Assembly (NCBI RefSeq): GCF_000002425.4
Contig: NC_037256.1
Coordinates: 8,402,328-8,466,327 of the forward strand
Direction of reading: 5' to 3'
DNA from: Physcomitrium patens
Lineage: Eukaryota; Streptophyta; Bryopsida; Funariales; Funariaceae
DNA length: 64,000 nucleotides
Part shown: piece by piece, positions 11,854 through 24,366 of the stretch
Position numbering within the stretch: the stretch's first letter is position 1
Layout: each line of letters opens with the position of its first letter
The notes under the pieces: generated by a model
Database searches by the model: none
What the model saw: only the letters and a program-made list of their open reading frames with translations
Told to the model about the DNA's origin: nothing
Program-made: the position numbers and the translations under genes

Positions 11854-14623
11854 TTACGGCTTACTATCCACCTGCATCTCCTTCCGTTTGTATACTTCAG
11901 CCTGCAAATAACATCGCATGAATCTGGTTGTGAAGTTTTCCATTTTGACAAGCTCCTATAAGCTTCAGTTACAGATATCACTTACAATGGAGTTCTGAGG
12001 TTGATTCTGGAGTTGGACATTTCAGTTCGGGAGCACCCATCTGCTCAAATCATTCGGTATTCATCAGACTACATTGAAAATGGCTTCAAATTTTGGACAC
12101 AAAGTACGTAGGTGTATTCGAACTACATTAAACTTGGAAGATCAACTGAAGGATTCATGCAGTTGAGAAAGTGCTTACTATTCTCGCATTATGTTACTGA
12201 AGGGTAAAGCTCCAGACAACGAACACAGACGGCTTAACATGTAAGTTGAGTAATAATTCTGGTTGCGGTGATCTACCTTGATGCAAATGTAGACGTAGTG
12301 CAAGTTAGTTAGTTGAAAGTCAAACAGAGGACCTAAATTCAGGTCTTTCTGAATAATGAAGGGTTCACTGATTTTCCTCGGTGGATCTGCTACGTGACTT
12401 TTAGATTTTGGTCTTGCTGCATCAACCAAGAATTGTGTGAAATTTCCCTGAAAAAGGAATCTGATGGTTGAGATAGGAGAACTTTCAATTGTTTTTCTTT
12501 GATATATTTCCTCTGCCAAGATATTAATGTTTAACGCATCACAAACCGTTTTACATACGTTTAACATGCACTTCGATTCTGCTTGGAGACGGAAAGCTTG
12601 TCTCCAAGTAAGGCAAACGACATTGTGGATCTCCGTAGGTTATCTGCATACTACCATAGATGTGAGCAAAATCGCATACATTACTGATCCGAGAGTTTGT
12701 GCAAAAGGGAGGGTTTTCATCGGAGGGTTCAAATGCTAGTACGGTTGCGGAGGCAACGAATTGTTTTGCGTTCATTCTGATGGCTCAGAATAATATTGAC
12801 AGAGACCAACGTAATTGCATTTAAACATAACAGATGCACTACACCTATCTGCTAATACCAAAACGAAGGTAAATAAAAAATTATACATCTTCAATTGAAC
12901 GTTACCAGAATATACTTCCCTCCTGGTTTCAAGACTCTGTATACAAATATTATGTGTATCAGATTCATCTTCGACCTCATGCTTGCAATGGAATATCCTC
13001 AAATACTGCAACTGATCACATCCCAGTCTGTTAAATGCTCAGTGTTAAGTTGTTCACGAAAAATATTGCTCCTCGACCTGTGAGTGGATGGACATCGATA
13101 GAATTAATGTTACGAATAGGAAGTGATAAGAGATTACAACCTGAGAACCTCTGAGAGCATAGTTGATACAGATGCTTGTCCACCAGCTCCACACTGCTAC
13201 CATGCACGAACACCTTTTGAGTAACCCTCCCAATGATACTGAATGACCTAGACATTTCTTGAAGTAACGCATTACCAGTGGAAGTCTAAAATTATAGTAT
13301 GTGCAGAGGAGAGAAAAAGCACTACTGAGGCTGATTAAAAGGGTTACATTTCATGTCAGCGTTCCATTCACAACATGAGAATTTGACAACAAGACCTGAT
13401 TAGAATCAGGCCAAAAAAACTCACAACTTTCACGTCACAAGAGAAGTTGTGCAAGATAGAAATGCAGGACATTTCGGATACACCAATAAGAGCACACAAA
13501 CGACAGAGATAGTCTTCAAAATGTAACAAAAAATTCTCTTACGTGCTGAAAGCTTCCATTGCGAAGCATAAAAATTAGAATAATCCTTACCATCAGATTG
13601 TCTAGCAAACCTGCAACACACAACCTTGCAAGTATCAATCGTCTTAACCTAACATGCAACGAGTGATTCAACTCATTTCCATCCACAAATGAAAAGAGGC
13701 ATACGTATATTTTTCTTCTGGAAGGATGGAAGTCGGGACAGCCAAAACACATCCCAATAGGAGAATCACCTTTATCCAACACACAGCCAAATCTGCCTTC
13801 TTTAAATTCGCTCATGCATCGAACATCCATTCTCTTGTCTGTCTTCCAAGTCACATTCATGTCAGAAGATGCAGAAAGAATATCTTTCATTCCAAAATCT
13901 CAAAACATAAAGTGACGTTTCTGCATTTGTGTCCTTGTATTTTCATCGAGCGTTATATTTGTTCGCATCACATAAAACTAACAAAACACGATTAGGTCCC
14001 ATCTTAGTAAGTTTGAAAAGGAAGCGGCATCAATGCTCGGATTAACGATTGGTTTTGCTACATCAATAATAATGCAGTGGCGATAGGACATCAAACACCC
14101 TGTCGATTGGCAGCAATGAGGCCAGCTAGCATTCAATGCAGATATTTCAGGTAATGAAGTTAAGGATTTACACGTAAGTTGCTTCACGTGCTTGTATTTT
14201 TTAGCCATGCATTGAATGATGACATCTGAGATATCTATATTCACGATCTTTTCGTAACCATCTTTCACCATTTCTTCGGAGAGGACTGCATTGACAATGC
14301 AGATGTCTCAGATGATAAGAAGATGACATCGATATGGATATCAACGAACACTCCATTCCCACGTTACGGACGACCTTCTCGGGTAATACAAAATTTAGTT
14401 CACTAAACTAGCGAAATCGAGAAGAGATGGTGGAAAAATTCTACACACGTGCGCTTCCGCAGCCAACCATCAAAACTCTATCCGATGGCTGCGAGTGCAT
14501 CTTGATGACAGGAGCGATTCCTTCGTATTGTTGGTACCAATCGAAAGGCCCTGCATCTTGAGTATACCTACTATTCCAATAAGCTTCATCAAAATAGTTT
14601 TCAGTATTGTCTCGGATAGCCAT
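11854..14623 (-). CDS. METTL13/EEF1AKMT4-like SAM-dependent methyltransferase, eight exons
   Basis: Proposed exons, read downwards: 14623-14449, 14285-14174, 13831-13770, 13610-13591, 13285-13248, 12936-12906, 12643-12566, 12447-12277 and a last coding exon 11901-11854, giving about 244 residues, the usual size of the small plant members. Landmarks in order: YWNSRY, GPFDWYQ, the SAM-binding loop VLMVGCGSA, MVKDGY, NIDISDVII, MDVRCMSEF, VLDKG then LLDNLM, RVLKPGGKYIL, ITYGDP, LHYVYICIK. Relatives methylate a lysine of elongation factor 1A; the substrate here is unproven. Four consecutive exons are only 20-62 bases long. Splice sites are mostly clear, but the 13831 acceptor and the 12566 donor are weaker choices made for phase. 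The ATG at 14623 fits the family start; upstream frame has no other ATG. That makes nine coding segments in total if the last is counted. Known: family fold and motifs. Inferred: exon borders. Confidence 0.8.
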
Positions 14624-15263
14624 TCTTGAAACACTGATTGCAAGCTTCGATGCGGAAACACGCAACCTGGTCGCCACAATGTCTGAACCGTTGCAGAGCA
14701 GAAGTTCTTAAGCGCGGGGCAAATGCCAACTACAGTTGAAAAATCTCTGTGGCCAGTTCCAATACGAAATGTCGGTGTTCTGACACCTCATGTGTTGCCG
14801 TCGCTTCGTACCGTCTATTCAATAAAAATAGTTGAATGGTTGAAGGGTCAGGTGCCAAAGGATGCAATGCAAGAGTAGGATATAGTATGCAACGATGACA
14901 GCACGGCTGTAAGAATCACACTATTGGGTTCGTAAATATGATCGCGGTATTCCATACTGAGGGGGCCGGTCCGTGAGAAGATAGAAGTAAAAAACGTTTC
15001 ATAGATCTGAACAGTGGCACAAAACCTTCGCAACCATAATTCAAAATCCTGGAATACCCTAACAAACTAATGTACTCATGAAAAAAGTCACGAGACGCAG
15101 CTTTATGTTGTTAAGGAGGGAAACTCTGAATTGTATTCAAATACAACGAGCTCCAAAGTGTATTAAGATTCCAAGCGCGCCTATAAAAATCGCACCATAA
15201 ATCAGTAGTCACGCACCTCGCAGCAAAACCCTCAAAGGCGGACAGCTGCAAGAGATTAACCCT
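14624..15263. other. Spacer between the METTL13-like gene and the ubiquitin-L40 gene
   Basis: Balanced composition, no convincing reading frame. Both flanking genes are read on the minus strand, so this should contain the 3' untranslated region of ubiquitin-L40 (near 15030-15263) and the promoter and leader of the METTL13-like gene (near 14630-14900). Confidence 0.5.
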
Positions 15264-16017
<754 letters not shown>

Positions 16018-16062
16018 TCAGTCGCGTTCGTTGCGATTTGCAACAGTCTTCCTCCACCTTCG

Positions 16063-16086
16063 AATTAGGGTTAGGGCTAGGGTTTC
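16063..16086 (-). promoter_or_regulatory. Telo-box (AAACCCTAA-type) upstream of ubiquitin-L40
   Basis: Read on the minus strand, AAACCCTAGCCCTAACCC then TAA gives three telomere-like units about 120 bases before the start codon. Telo-boxes of this kind are known in promoters and leaders of plant ribosomal protein and translation genes, where they bind telobox factors of the TRB/Pur-alpha type and support expression in dividing cells. Position and orientation match that role. Confidence 0.8.
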
Positions 16087-17883
16087 TCCCCTCATCGACC
16101 CTTCTCATGGGATTCTTGTTTCAGACCCACAGACACATCGTTGCACGAGTCGAAATTTAGGTGTGTTTTTTTTTAAAACAACGACAACGTAACTAACAAA
16201 TCCTTCCCAACTAAAAATGCCGTTTGAACTACATGAAGATGTACGAAATAAGTTCAACAAGTATTGTTTTGAAATTAGTGGATTTTCTTCTTGGCAAACA
16301 AAGGATAGTGAATTTTTTTTATGGTATTGAAAATGATGGTGTAGTGTCTTCATGATGTATTTTGGTGTTTTATTTTGACTTGTTTAGAGGTGGCTTTAAT
16401 AGGTGGAAGCAGAGAAACCCTTTCTACACATAATAGCCAAGCCATAATCTCCGTTGGCAACCAATACTCTTTAAAGACAAGAAAAATTCCAATTCAAGAT
16501 TTAAAATACTAAGTTAGCTTTAATTTTGTTCTTACACCAAATCTACCACAGATTATTAATAGAGCTGCACAATGGAGAATTTGATTGCAAACAAAATCTC
16601 AAACTAATTTAAGCCATTTAAATCTATTAAAAAGATGTAAAAGAGATGTACTTCTTTCTCCCATATGGCTCATTAATATTGTGATCTAAATTGTACATTC
16701 AAAATCCAAATAACCTCTTACATCTCCTCTATTACCAACCCTTTGGATTCTAATATAGATTTGCAAGTTCTTAGAAAAGTAGCCTAGGTTGCTATGCACA
16801 ACAGTATTTAAAAAATAAAAAAATAAAAACTTTGGTCTATCTTTCACTATACCTCTATCTACCCAAGTTGCTTAGCTATCACAAAGTTTCAATCTAAAAA
16901 TTATTACAATCCCTTTCTACTCCTTTAAGCATAATTTTCTCCCAATAGTTGCTTACAATAACACCTTTTATGACCAATTTGTTTTTTGGCTAAAAATATT
17001 TTTAGAACCTATTTTAAGCTTTGTCTAATTTAAAGAATATATTGTATATATAAAAACGAGTTTGTTATATATTTCATCAATTTTATTATATAATTAGGTT
17101 TTTTAATGTTAGATGATTAATAATTCAAATAAAATCTTATAATTTTAGAAAGAGATGTTGAGACCTTATAGATGTCTTTTCCTTTACTAATTTAGTAAAA
17201 ATATTTTAAGACAATTGTAGAGTTGTTGAACTTTTTTCTAATTACATTAGATAGATTTTACATTGCAATACAATCCATCTTCTTCTTTTATATATTTGAA
17301 AATAAAATAGAAAGTAATGCCTTCCTTTTTAAGCTACCTCATAATAAATCTTGATTCTATTTATTTATATCATGTGACCTCCTACTAACTAAAAAATAAG
17401 AGAACTGCTAGGTGAATACTCCTTGTGCTATGCATCTCCATGTACACACAATAAAACTCATATTTGTAATAAAAAGTCTTATAATGAGTTTATATTTAAA
17501 GATTTGTCTATAATGGCTTATGGCACTTTTTTTTTGATTAAATTATTTTAAATTTAATAATATACTTCATGAAGTTTTTTCATTTAATTTTAAAAACTTA
17601 TTAATTTTATTCAAATAATCTTTTATTTTTTACTTATTCTAATTTTTTTTAGTGTAAATGAGAGTTTTAATGTATATATGTGGAGGTGTTTGGCATAGGA
17701 AGTGTCCATACAATAAAAGTGTCTACCAGTCAAATTTTAAAAATAGAATAAAATAAAATAGACATGTGTGTATATAGTAATATATTTGAATTACCTTAAC
17801 AAATGTATGTAATAAAAATAGACTTATATACTAGCTCATTATAAGATGCCTATCATTTAGTGTTGGATAATAACATCTAATAA
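16087..17883. other. AT-rich gene-free stretch before element A
   Basis: The first 300 bases are the upstream flank of the ubiquitin-L40 gene. The rest is AT-rich with no protein-like frame and no recognised repeat. Confidence 0.5.
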
Positions 17884-17888
17884 GTCTA

Positions 17889-18446
17889 TGTCACGGACAT
17901 ACGCATGTAAGCCAATAATTACACGTATAAATAAGTAGAAATAAGTAAAAGTAGATAAAAGTAAGTTAATTCTATAACATTTGCTATGAAAGCTTCTTAG
18001 TATCTTCATAGACGCTGCTTTGACTTTATAAGTGTCTTTAATTGACTTTTTGGATTAGAAACGTTGTCAACAAGTTGGCCATGTGCCACACATGTTGTTA
18101 GCTTGAAGATCAAGCTAACTATGTGGCCCACACGTAGAAAAACTTGCCTTGTAAGTCAAGGCATGTGTCTTACAAAGTCAACACATATTAGAGGTCCTAT
18201 AGAACATCGCCACGTAGCCCGTAGTTTTATAGTATATATAGAGACAAGAGTGAAGTCCTCTTCACTTTTTTCAACTCCTTTCTTGTTTCTAGTGTAGTTT
18301 CAAGGGTCTCTACTTTTCTTATCTTTTGGCAATAGTCATTCCAGTTTCTTTCTTAATATACATATTGAGTTATTTCTATTTTGTCATCTTTCTTTGAGAG
18401 AAGTCTAAGTTTTTTATTTGTCTTTATCAAGTTCTTCTCTTTGACA
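17889..18446 (+). repeat. Left (5') LTR of element A
   Basis: Starts TGTCACGGACAT and ends TTTGACA. It includes a TATATATAG motif near 18232-18240 that may serve as the TATA box, followed about 180 bases later by the primer-binding region. The pair partner is 39839-40396. Confidence 0.92.
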
Positions 18447-18465
18447 GATTGACAAGAATACACTT

Positions 18466-18478
18466 ACAATATCAAAGC
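18466..18478 (+). other. Degenerate primer-binding site of element A
   Basis: ACAATATCAAAGC lies 20 bases after the LTR end. It resembles the initiator-Met tRNA primer site TGGTATCAGAGC used by many plant retrotransposons, with G-to-A changes. Call by resemblance and position only. Confidence 0.45.
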
Positions 18479-18554
18479 TTTGTCTAATCTTGATTAAGAG
18501 TGGATTATCTCTTTCTCTTAATAAGACATAACTATATTAAAAGTCACAGATTAC

Positions 18555-19321
18555 TGTTGTTCTTGTTGTGTTCAAGCTTCAATATACCAAAGCAATTAAA
18601 CTAATAGAGGTGGGTTCGAACATGCGAAAAGATTGATTATATGAATTGGGTCTGTTAGTATTACAATTGATTGTACTCTAGCTATCTGAAATCAATTATC
18701 AAACTACAAAATATCAAATCTTAGTACTTCCATCTTAATTCAACACATAATCCATTCTATGACTATCAATTCAACAATACTTTCATATTCTTATCAGTTC
18801 ATCTCCCACTTACTCTCTTTCGATTGTTATATATTCAATTACTAATCTCCAACTTACTTATTATATTCAGTTTCTCAATTCATCACACAGAATTCAATAT
18901 CTTCACTTAATACAACACAATTCGATAATCTCAATTCTCAAGGTCACAAATTTTCTCCAAAACGGTCAGTCCAAAGTCATATTCCATAATATTCTAATCA
19001 CAATTTCAACAATACTTCTCTCAATCACAATTCTTCATAAGCAAATAAAAGCAAAGAAAACAAAGACGTAGCACCAAGCTTATCTCGGCTTATGACTCTC
19101 ACAGTTTGGCCCTGATCACCCTTTTCTCAACCTCTTTATCCTACCCAAAAGATGGACCATCAACTAGCAGATTCTAAAGGTTATGACCATTTGAATTCTT
19201 AACCATTTGTTCCACTAACAACCTATTGTTACCAACTAAACTGCCTAACCATAAGTCTAATTTTTAAGGTTGTCAATAACCAACCAGTAACTTACGACAA
19301 AATTTATTTATCTATTCTATA
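18555..19321 (-). repeat. 3' LTR of element B
   Basis: On the plus strand it starts TGTTGTTCTTG and ends CTATTCTATA. It pairs with 34394-35160, same length. The terminal A is preceded by T here and C in the partner. Confidence 0.92.
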
Positions 19322-19349
19322 TAGCCCCACTCCTATCTATGCAGCATCT

Positions 19350-19830
19350 TTGCAAACATTATTTAGCCTCAACTTATAAAGACGTAGTTGCGTTAGCTTC
19401 TTCAGTCAATGACGTTGGCTTACCACCCTTTGAAATGCGACCTCCTCTTCTGCTACATCTTCATCATCTACCTCGGTGTTCGATGGTTTTCCATCCAAAT
19501 GTGCCATCAAATCTTCATCCAACAAACTCAATTCTCGTACCTGAGACTCAAGACGGCAATTTGGTTGTCGCGCTCTTCCAACATCTCCTGCCATTTTTCT
19601 ATCGATTTCAAAGGTATCTTCGAAGGTGTTGTTACTGAAACTGGTGTATTGGTCCACACTAAATTATTGGCCTCCTTCTCTAATGTAGCTAGTTTAGTCT
19701 GCAACATAGCATCTTCTACTTGCAGTCGCTCTTGCCGTTCCTAACAATCGGTCTCTATCCTTGCTTTCTCAGACACCATGTTCGCCATCTTCTCCTTTTT
19801 TGCCATCCACTTCTCTTTAACCACAAAAGA
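19350..19830 (-). pseudogene. Extra coiled-coil reading frame after integrase in element B
   Basis: Between the integrase end (19928) and the 3' LTR, the minus strand holds charged, leucine-rich, coding-like sequence. The first part, about 19830-19550, reads KEKWMAKKEKMANMVSEK and later MLQTKLATLEKEANN, with one TAG between them, a heptad-like coiled coil. After a frameshift near 19550 it continues ESQVRELSLLDEDLMAHL and an acidic stretch with EVDDEDVAEEE, ending at 19406. The position matches that of the third, envelope-like or accessory frames of some plant gypsy lineages, but there is no membrane segment here. Function unknown. It is broken by a stop and a frameshift. Confidence 0.55.
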
Positions 19831-19927
19831 AAATACGATGTCTGTCAAGAGCCCCCCTCCTACTTCTTACTATGGTCCAATCAATTAGGTCGACTCCCTT
19901 TTTTGTAACACAAAATCTGTCCCAAGT

Positions 19928-21250
19928 TTATGTATAGTAAAGTTTAAGCCGATTGCCATTCATACGTGTAATAAATTTAGTACCCATAAAATCTTCAATT
20001 TGTATTGAACCATTTGGAAATCCGTCAATAACTCGATATGGCCCATGCCATTGAACTTGAAATTTTCTTGAAAATTTTTTAAATCGACTATAATAAAGAA
20101 GTATCAAAACATTTTGCCTAAAAGCCTTTGATCTAAGCTTACTATCATAATAAGTCATCCTTCATTTTTGTGTAGTTTCCATTATCATTAATACATTGGC
20201 TCTAGTTTCATCAAATTTTTCTAATTCTTCTAAATGGTGCGGTAATAAATCATGATGTCTTAATCTATTATCTATAGCAATTCGTAAACTTTGGACTTCC
20301 AATTCAATAGGTAATATTGCTTCTTGGCCATAAACCAATTGAAAAGGGATAGCATTGGTAGTAACTTTATATGTAGTACGGTATACATATAAAGCTGCGA
20401 ACAATTTAGTGTCTGAATTCGTTCCCGCTCTTGAAACTGTTTTTGTTAAGATTTTACATAAAATTCCATTAGTCTTTTTCGTTTGTCCATTGGCTCTAGG
20501 ATGATACAATGTAATCTTATGATGTTTTATCTCGTATTTAGCCATAAGTGCTTCGATTGTACTATTTATAAAATAAGTTCCTCAATCACTAACTGATTCT
20601 CGTGGACAACCGAACCATGTAATAATATTTTCATACAAAAAGGTTGCTACTGTACTTATACTATCGATTTTCGTAGATATGGCTTCAGTCCATTTTGTTA
20701 CGTAATCCGTTGCTACTAATATATACTATTTTTGTCCATTTCTTGAGGTTGGTGCAATTGGTCCTACAAAATCAATTCCCTATTTTTCAAAAGGCGCTTG
20801 AGCCAGAATTGGTATCAATAGCATTGTTGAAGTTTTAGTAGGTCGATCCATTCTCTGACATGGATCACAATGACAGATGAATTGATAGGCATCTGTAAAC
20901 ATTATTGGCCACCAGTAACCAGCCTGTAAAGCTTTACGAGCCGTGTTGTCCCCTACAAAATATCTACCACAACTGTCCAAGTGGCAACCTTCTAATATAA
21001 TACTCACTTCAGTCTGATAAATACAGCGTCGTAAAACTCCATCCTTGCCTTGTTTATATAAAGCTTCACCAATCATCATATAAGGTGTACATTTTAATAT
21101 TAAGCATCGTTTAAGCTTTTCATTGAAATTGGGTGGGAAGGTTTGAAATGTCAAGTATTGAATTATTTCACTATTTTTCAGAGTAATTACATCTACCGCA
21201 AATAGTTTCGCATCAGGTAGTGCATTGTTAATGGGTTCATTATCCAATAT
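19928..21250 (-). pseudogene. Integrase region of element B
   Basis: Minus-strand frames 21247-20780, 20545-20162 and 20158-19928 together cover an integrase. The zinc-binding HHCC part is visible (GCHLDSCGR, then CHCDPCQR), followed by the catalytic core with GIDFVGP and YHPRANGQT, and a C-terminal domain ending near WHGPYRVIDGFPNG. Stops or frame changes lie near 20779, 20560 and 20160. The upstream part (21247 onwards) includes the linker from RNase H. The catalytic core is interrupted, so no active protein is expected. Confidence 0.85.
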
Positions 21251-21299
21251 ATTGGATAACCAAGATAAATTGTCTGCATTGGAATGTGATTTTCTTGGT

Positions 21300-23113
21300 C
21301 TTACCTAAATAATAAAGTCAAATTTCTGCAAGAGTAAAATCCATCATACAATAAGACCACTCAATTGAGGCTTATTAATCATATATTTTAAAGCATAATG
21401 GTTGACATGGAAAACAAATTTATAACCAAGAAGATAATGTCAAAACTTTTGTATGGAATAAATCATTGCCAATACTTCTCTTTTGGTTGTTGTATAATTT
21501 CTTTCAATTACTACCAATTGACCACTTGCATAATAAATAGGGCGATCAAAACCTCGGTCATCTTTCTAGCTTAGCACAGAACCAATCACGACATTAGATG
21601 CATCTACATAAACTTGGAATGGTTTTGTCCAACAAGGTGCCACCAATATTGGTACTGAAACCAATTTTTGTTTCAATGTTTCAAATGCAATTGTACATTC
21701 CTTTGTCCAAAATGGATTGGTCCCATCGGTTGGTGGTTTCTTCAAGAGATTTAGCAAGGGAAGGCATATAACTATGAATAGATAGATAAATTGTCGATAA
21801 TAACTGACATGGCCAACAAATGCTCGAATATCCATAATAGTATCTGGTTGCTTTAATTCTACTATAATCTTTATTTTATTCGGATCTACAGCAATGCTTG
21901 ACATCGAAACTATATGATCCAACAGTTTACCAGAAGGCACACAAAATTGGTACTTTTTTGAATTTAAAAAAATTCCATATTTGGCACATTGATTCAAACA
22001 TTGACCTAGACATTCTAAATACTTGGCTCTCGTATTTAATATACAGAAATCATCTAAAAATATTTCCATTAAAATTTGTAGATAATCTTGGAATGCTTGC
22101 ATCATTATCCTTTGAAATATAGCTGGTGCATTACAAAGCCCAAATGGCATAACCTTATAGGCAAAGGTCCCCCAATTCGTAGTAAAAGTAGTTTTTAATT
22201 GGTCTTCTTTTGTAATTTTAACTTGATTATAATCGGAGAATCCATCAAGAAAATAATAACATTCATGTCCAATGACAGCATCCAATATACTATCCGTGAA
22301 TGGTAAAGGAAAATAATCCTTCTTGATAGCCACATTTAATTTGCGAAAATTTTGATAGATGCAAACTTTTTTATTCTTTTTTGGTACAACAACAATTGGT
22401 GAAACCCATTCACTGAAAATAACTAGATAGTTAAATCCAACCTCTAAGACTTTATCCAGTTCTTCTTTTATCATAAGTGAGTATTTTGGATTAAGTCGAT
22501 GTTGTCTTTGACGTACTGGTATAGCGTTCTCCTCCAATATATTTCGATGCTCACAAACTTCAGCTAGAATTCCTTTCAAATCCACATACGACCATGTAAA
22601 AGTAGTTTTATGCATTAAGAAGTAATCTACCCAAATTTCTTTCTCCTTGTCTTTTATAACATCATAAATCTGAATGATTTGGGGAGCCTCCCCTGTACCT
22701 AAATTAATTGGTTGACATCGTGGAATATCAGGAGTCTCTAGAATAATGTTCAACTCAATTCCAAAATCTTTCATAAAATCTAACACATGAGAACTTTCCA
22801 ACTCCAATTCCATAGTACTAACATGATAAACATCCTGTCTATTCATCCAATATGCAATCATATGATCAGAATCGTCAATAACATCTGGAGGAACTAAGTA
22901 CTCTTTCGGTCCCCTGCAATGGTAGTTCATTCTAGTGTGCTCAACAACTTGCCTTACATCAGTATAAATTGAGTCAGGTGTATCAATTTCTTCTTCTATA
23001 GACTCATCTTTACAATCCGACGTGAATTTTAAACTGACAAATTGAGTTTCTCCGTAATATTGGATAGGGTACATTTGAAGTACAATTTTATCATTACCTT
23101 TCTCAATTGCCAA
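21300..23113 (-). pseudogene. Reverse transcriptase-RNase H of element B, cut by C at its 5' side
   Basis: A frame of about 510 codons (23113-21566) runs without stops. It includes FSEWVSPIVVVPKK, FLDGFSDYNQV, KVMPFGLCNAPAIFQ, the catalytic FLDD (in EIFLDDFCI) and FVGHVSYYRQF. RNase H begins with VYVDASNVVIGSVLS, where a TAG stops the frame at 21566, and continues in pieces to about 21300 (IYYASGQLV, REVLAMIYS, HVNHYALKY). The long open frame suggests B decayed slowly or recently in this part. The upstream protease-RT linker is split from this piece by element C. Confidence 0.9.
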
Positions 23114-23123
23114 TATACCAAGG

Positions 23124-24304
23124 TGTCATATTATGTGCTTTCCTGCTCGAGAATGCGACGGGCGTCTAGCTATAAAAGGTAGTATGGAGATTCGCTAATA
23201 TTCAAGCAGTTTATCAATTTTTCACTGTTGAAATATAAATAACTGCAAGAATATATTATACATCTATACGGATGTCCTTCGACTGCTCGCTCAAATCCTT
23301 TTTGTCCCAGTCGGTAGGTCTTTAGACGTTACAGAGAACCTCGAACAACCCAAACTACTAATCTTCGATACCGCTTTATACTCACACTCTTGTATCCACT
23401 GACTATCTCATTAGATTAACCCAATAAATTTCATTCACTCCGCATACTCAATCCTATAGGCACCCTTTTAATTCTTCAATCACAGACATAACTTCGATTT
23501 TACAAAACAGTCAAGAGTAATCACACCCACTTCATTAAAAATCCCGATTCACCATTACAACACCAACTTCAGCAACGATTGCCTCAGTCTTCTCAAAACC
23601 CTATGAAGAAAAAAAAACCCAATTTTCTGTCTTTCTTCCCCTTTCCGAAGCATGAAGCTTGCTCTCCAATCCTTCTCCCCCTTATTTCTTAACCTATCCT
23701 CCCCTTTAACCCTAATTCTCCCCTCTCTCAAACCCTAGCCTCTGAATTTCTTCAATCTTCTATCTTGGATCTGAAATTGACTCCTGTCGTCACAGCTTTC
23801 TCCTTCGTTTTTACCTTTAAGAGATCCTTTTACCAAAAAGATGTTCTCGGAACAGCACAAAGGACGGAACAGCCTGAAATGAAATTGGAGCCCCGTAATC
23901 GGGACAACATTGAGTCGCCTGACCAATTCAGGTCTCATATTGGGTAAGAGGCCCGTAGTAAGACTTGGATGTTCCCACAATTGGACCGCATTGGGTTGCC
24001 CGACCAAGTCAGGTCTCATATTGGGTAAGACCTGGATTAGATGTCTTGAAATTGGATCCAATTGGCTCTTCGAACCAGGCTCACCCGTCGTTCAATTGGT
24101 CCTTCCTCTTCCTGCTGACTCCCATTATTGGAATCGAACAGAGCATTTCAGTATGCCCCGGCTCATTGTAACGGGGTGACTCAACCTAGCCTCTCAATAT
24201 TCGTACTGAAATTGGTCATTGTTTCCAATATTCGAGGTAACTGAACATTAATAAAAGTCCCTTTTCTTTATATTTTCATGGTATACTTATGTTACAACAC
24301 GACA
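23124..24304 (-). repeat. 3' LTR of element C
   Basis: On the plus strand it starts TGTCATATTATGTGC and ends ACAACACGACA. The part 23819-24129 is homologous to internal DNA of element B at 32160-32410 and still contains a minus-strand open frame (24061-23735) with matching residues. Confidence 0.93.
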
Positions 24305-24366
24305 TCCACCCCCTTTGAACTTATGCATCCTCCGGTATGTACCAATTTACCCAATTGTTGTTTTAT

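Noticed and set aside
12527..13995. Several open frames on the plus strand over the METTL13-like gene
   Set aside because: They are shadows of introns and exons of the minus-strand gene.
11854..14623. METTL13-like gene as a pseudogene
   Set aside because: First reading showed scattered pieces, but short exons with matching phases restore all motifs in order, so a live gene is preferred.
18605..18625. GGTTCGAAC, a tRNA B-box-like sequence in the B LTR (also at 34445)
   Set aside because: No cloverleaf can be formed around it; part of an LTR repeat.
23735..24061. 108-codon frame in the C LTR as a real gene
   Set aside because: It is the relic of captured B coding DNA; the partner LTR has a similar frame of 94 codons, but no start or promoter evidence supports expression.
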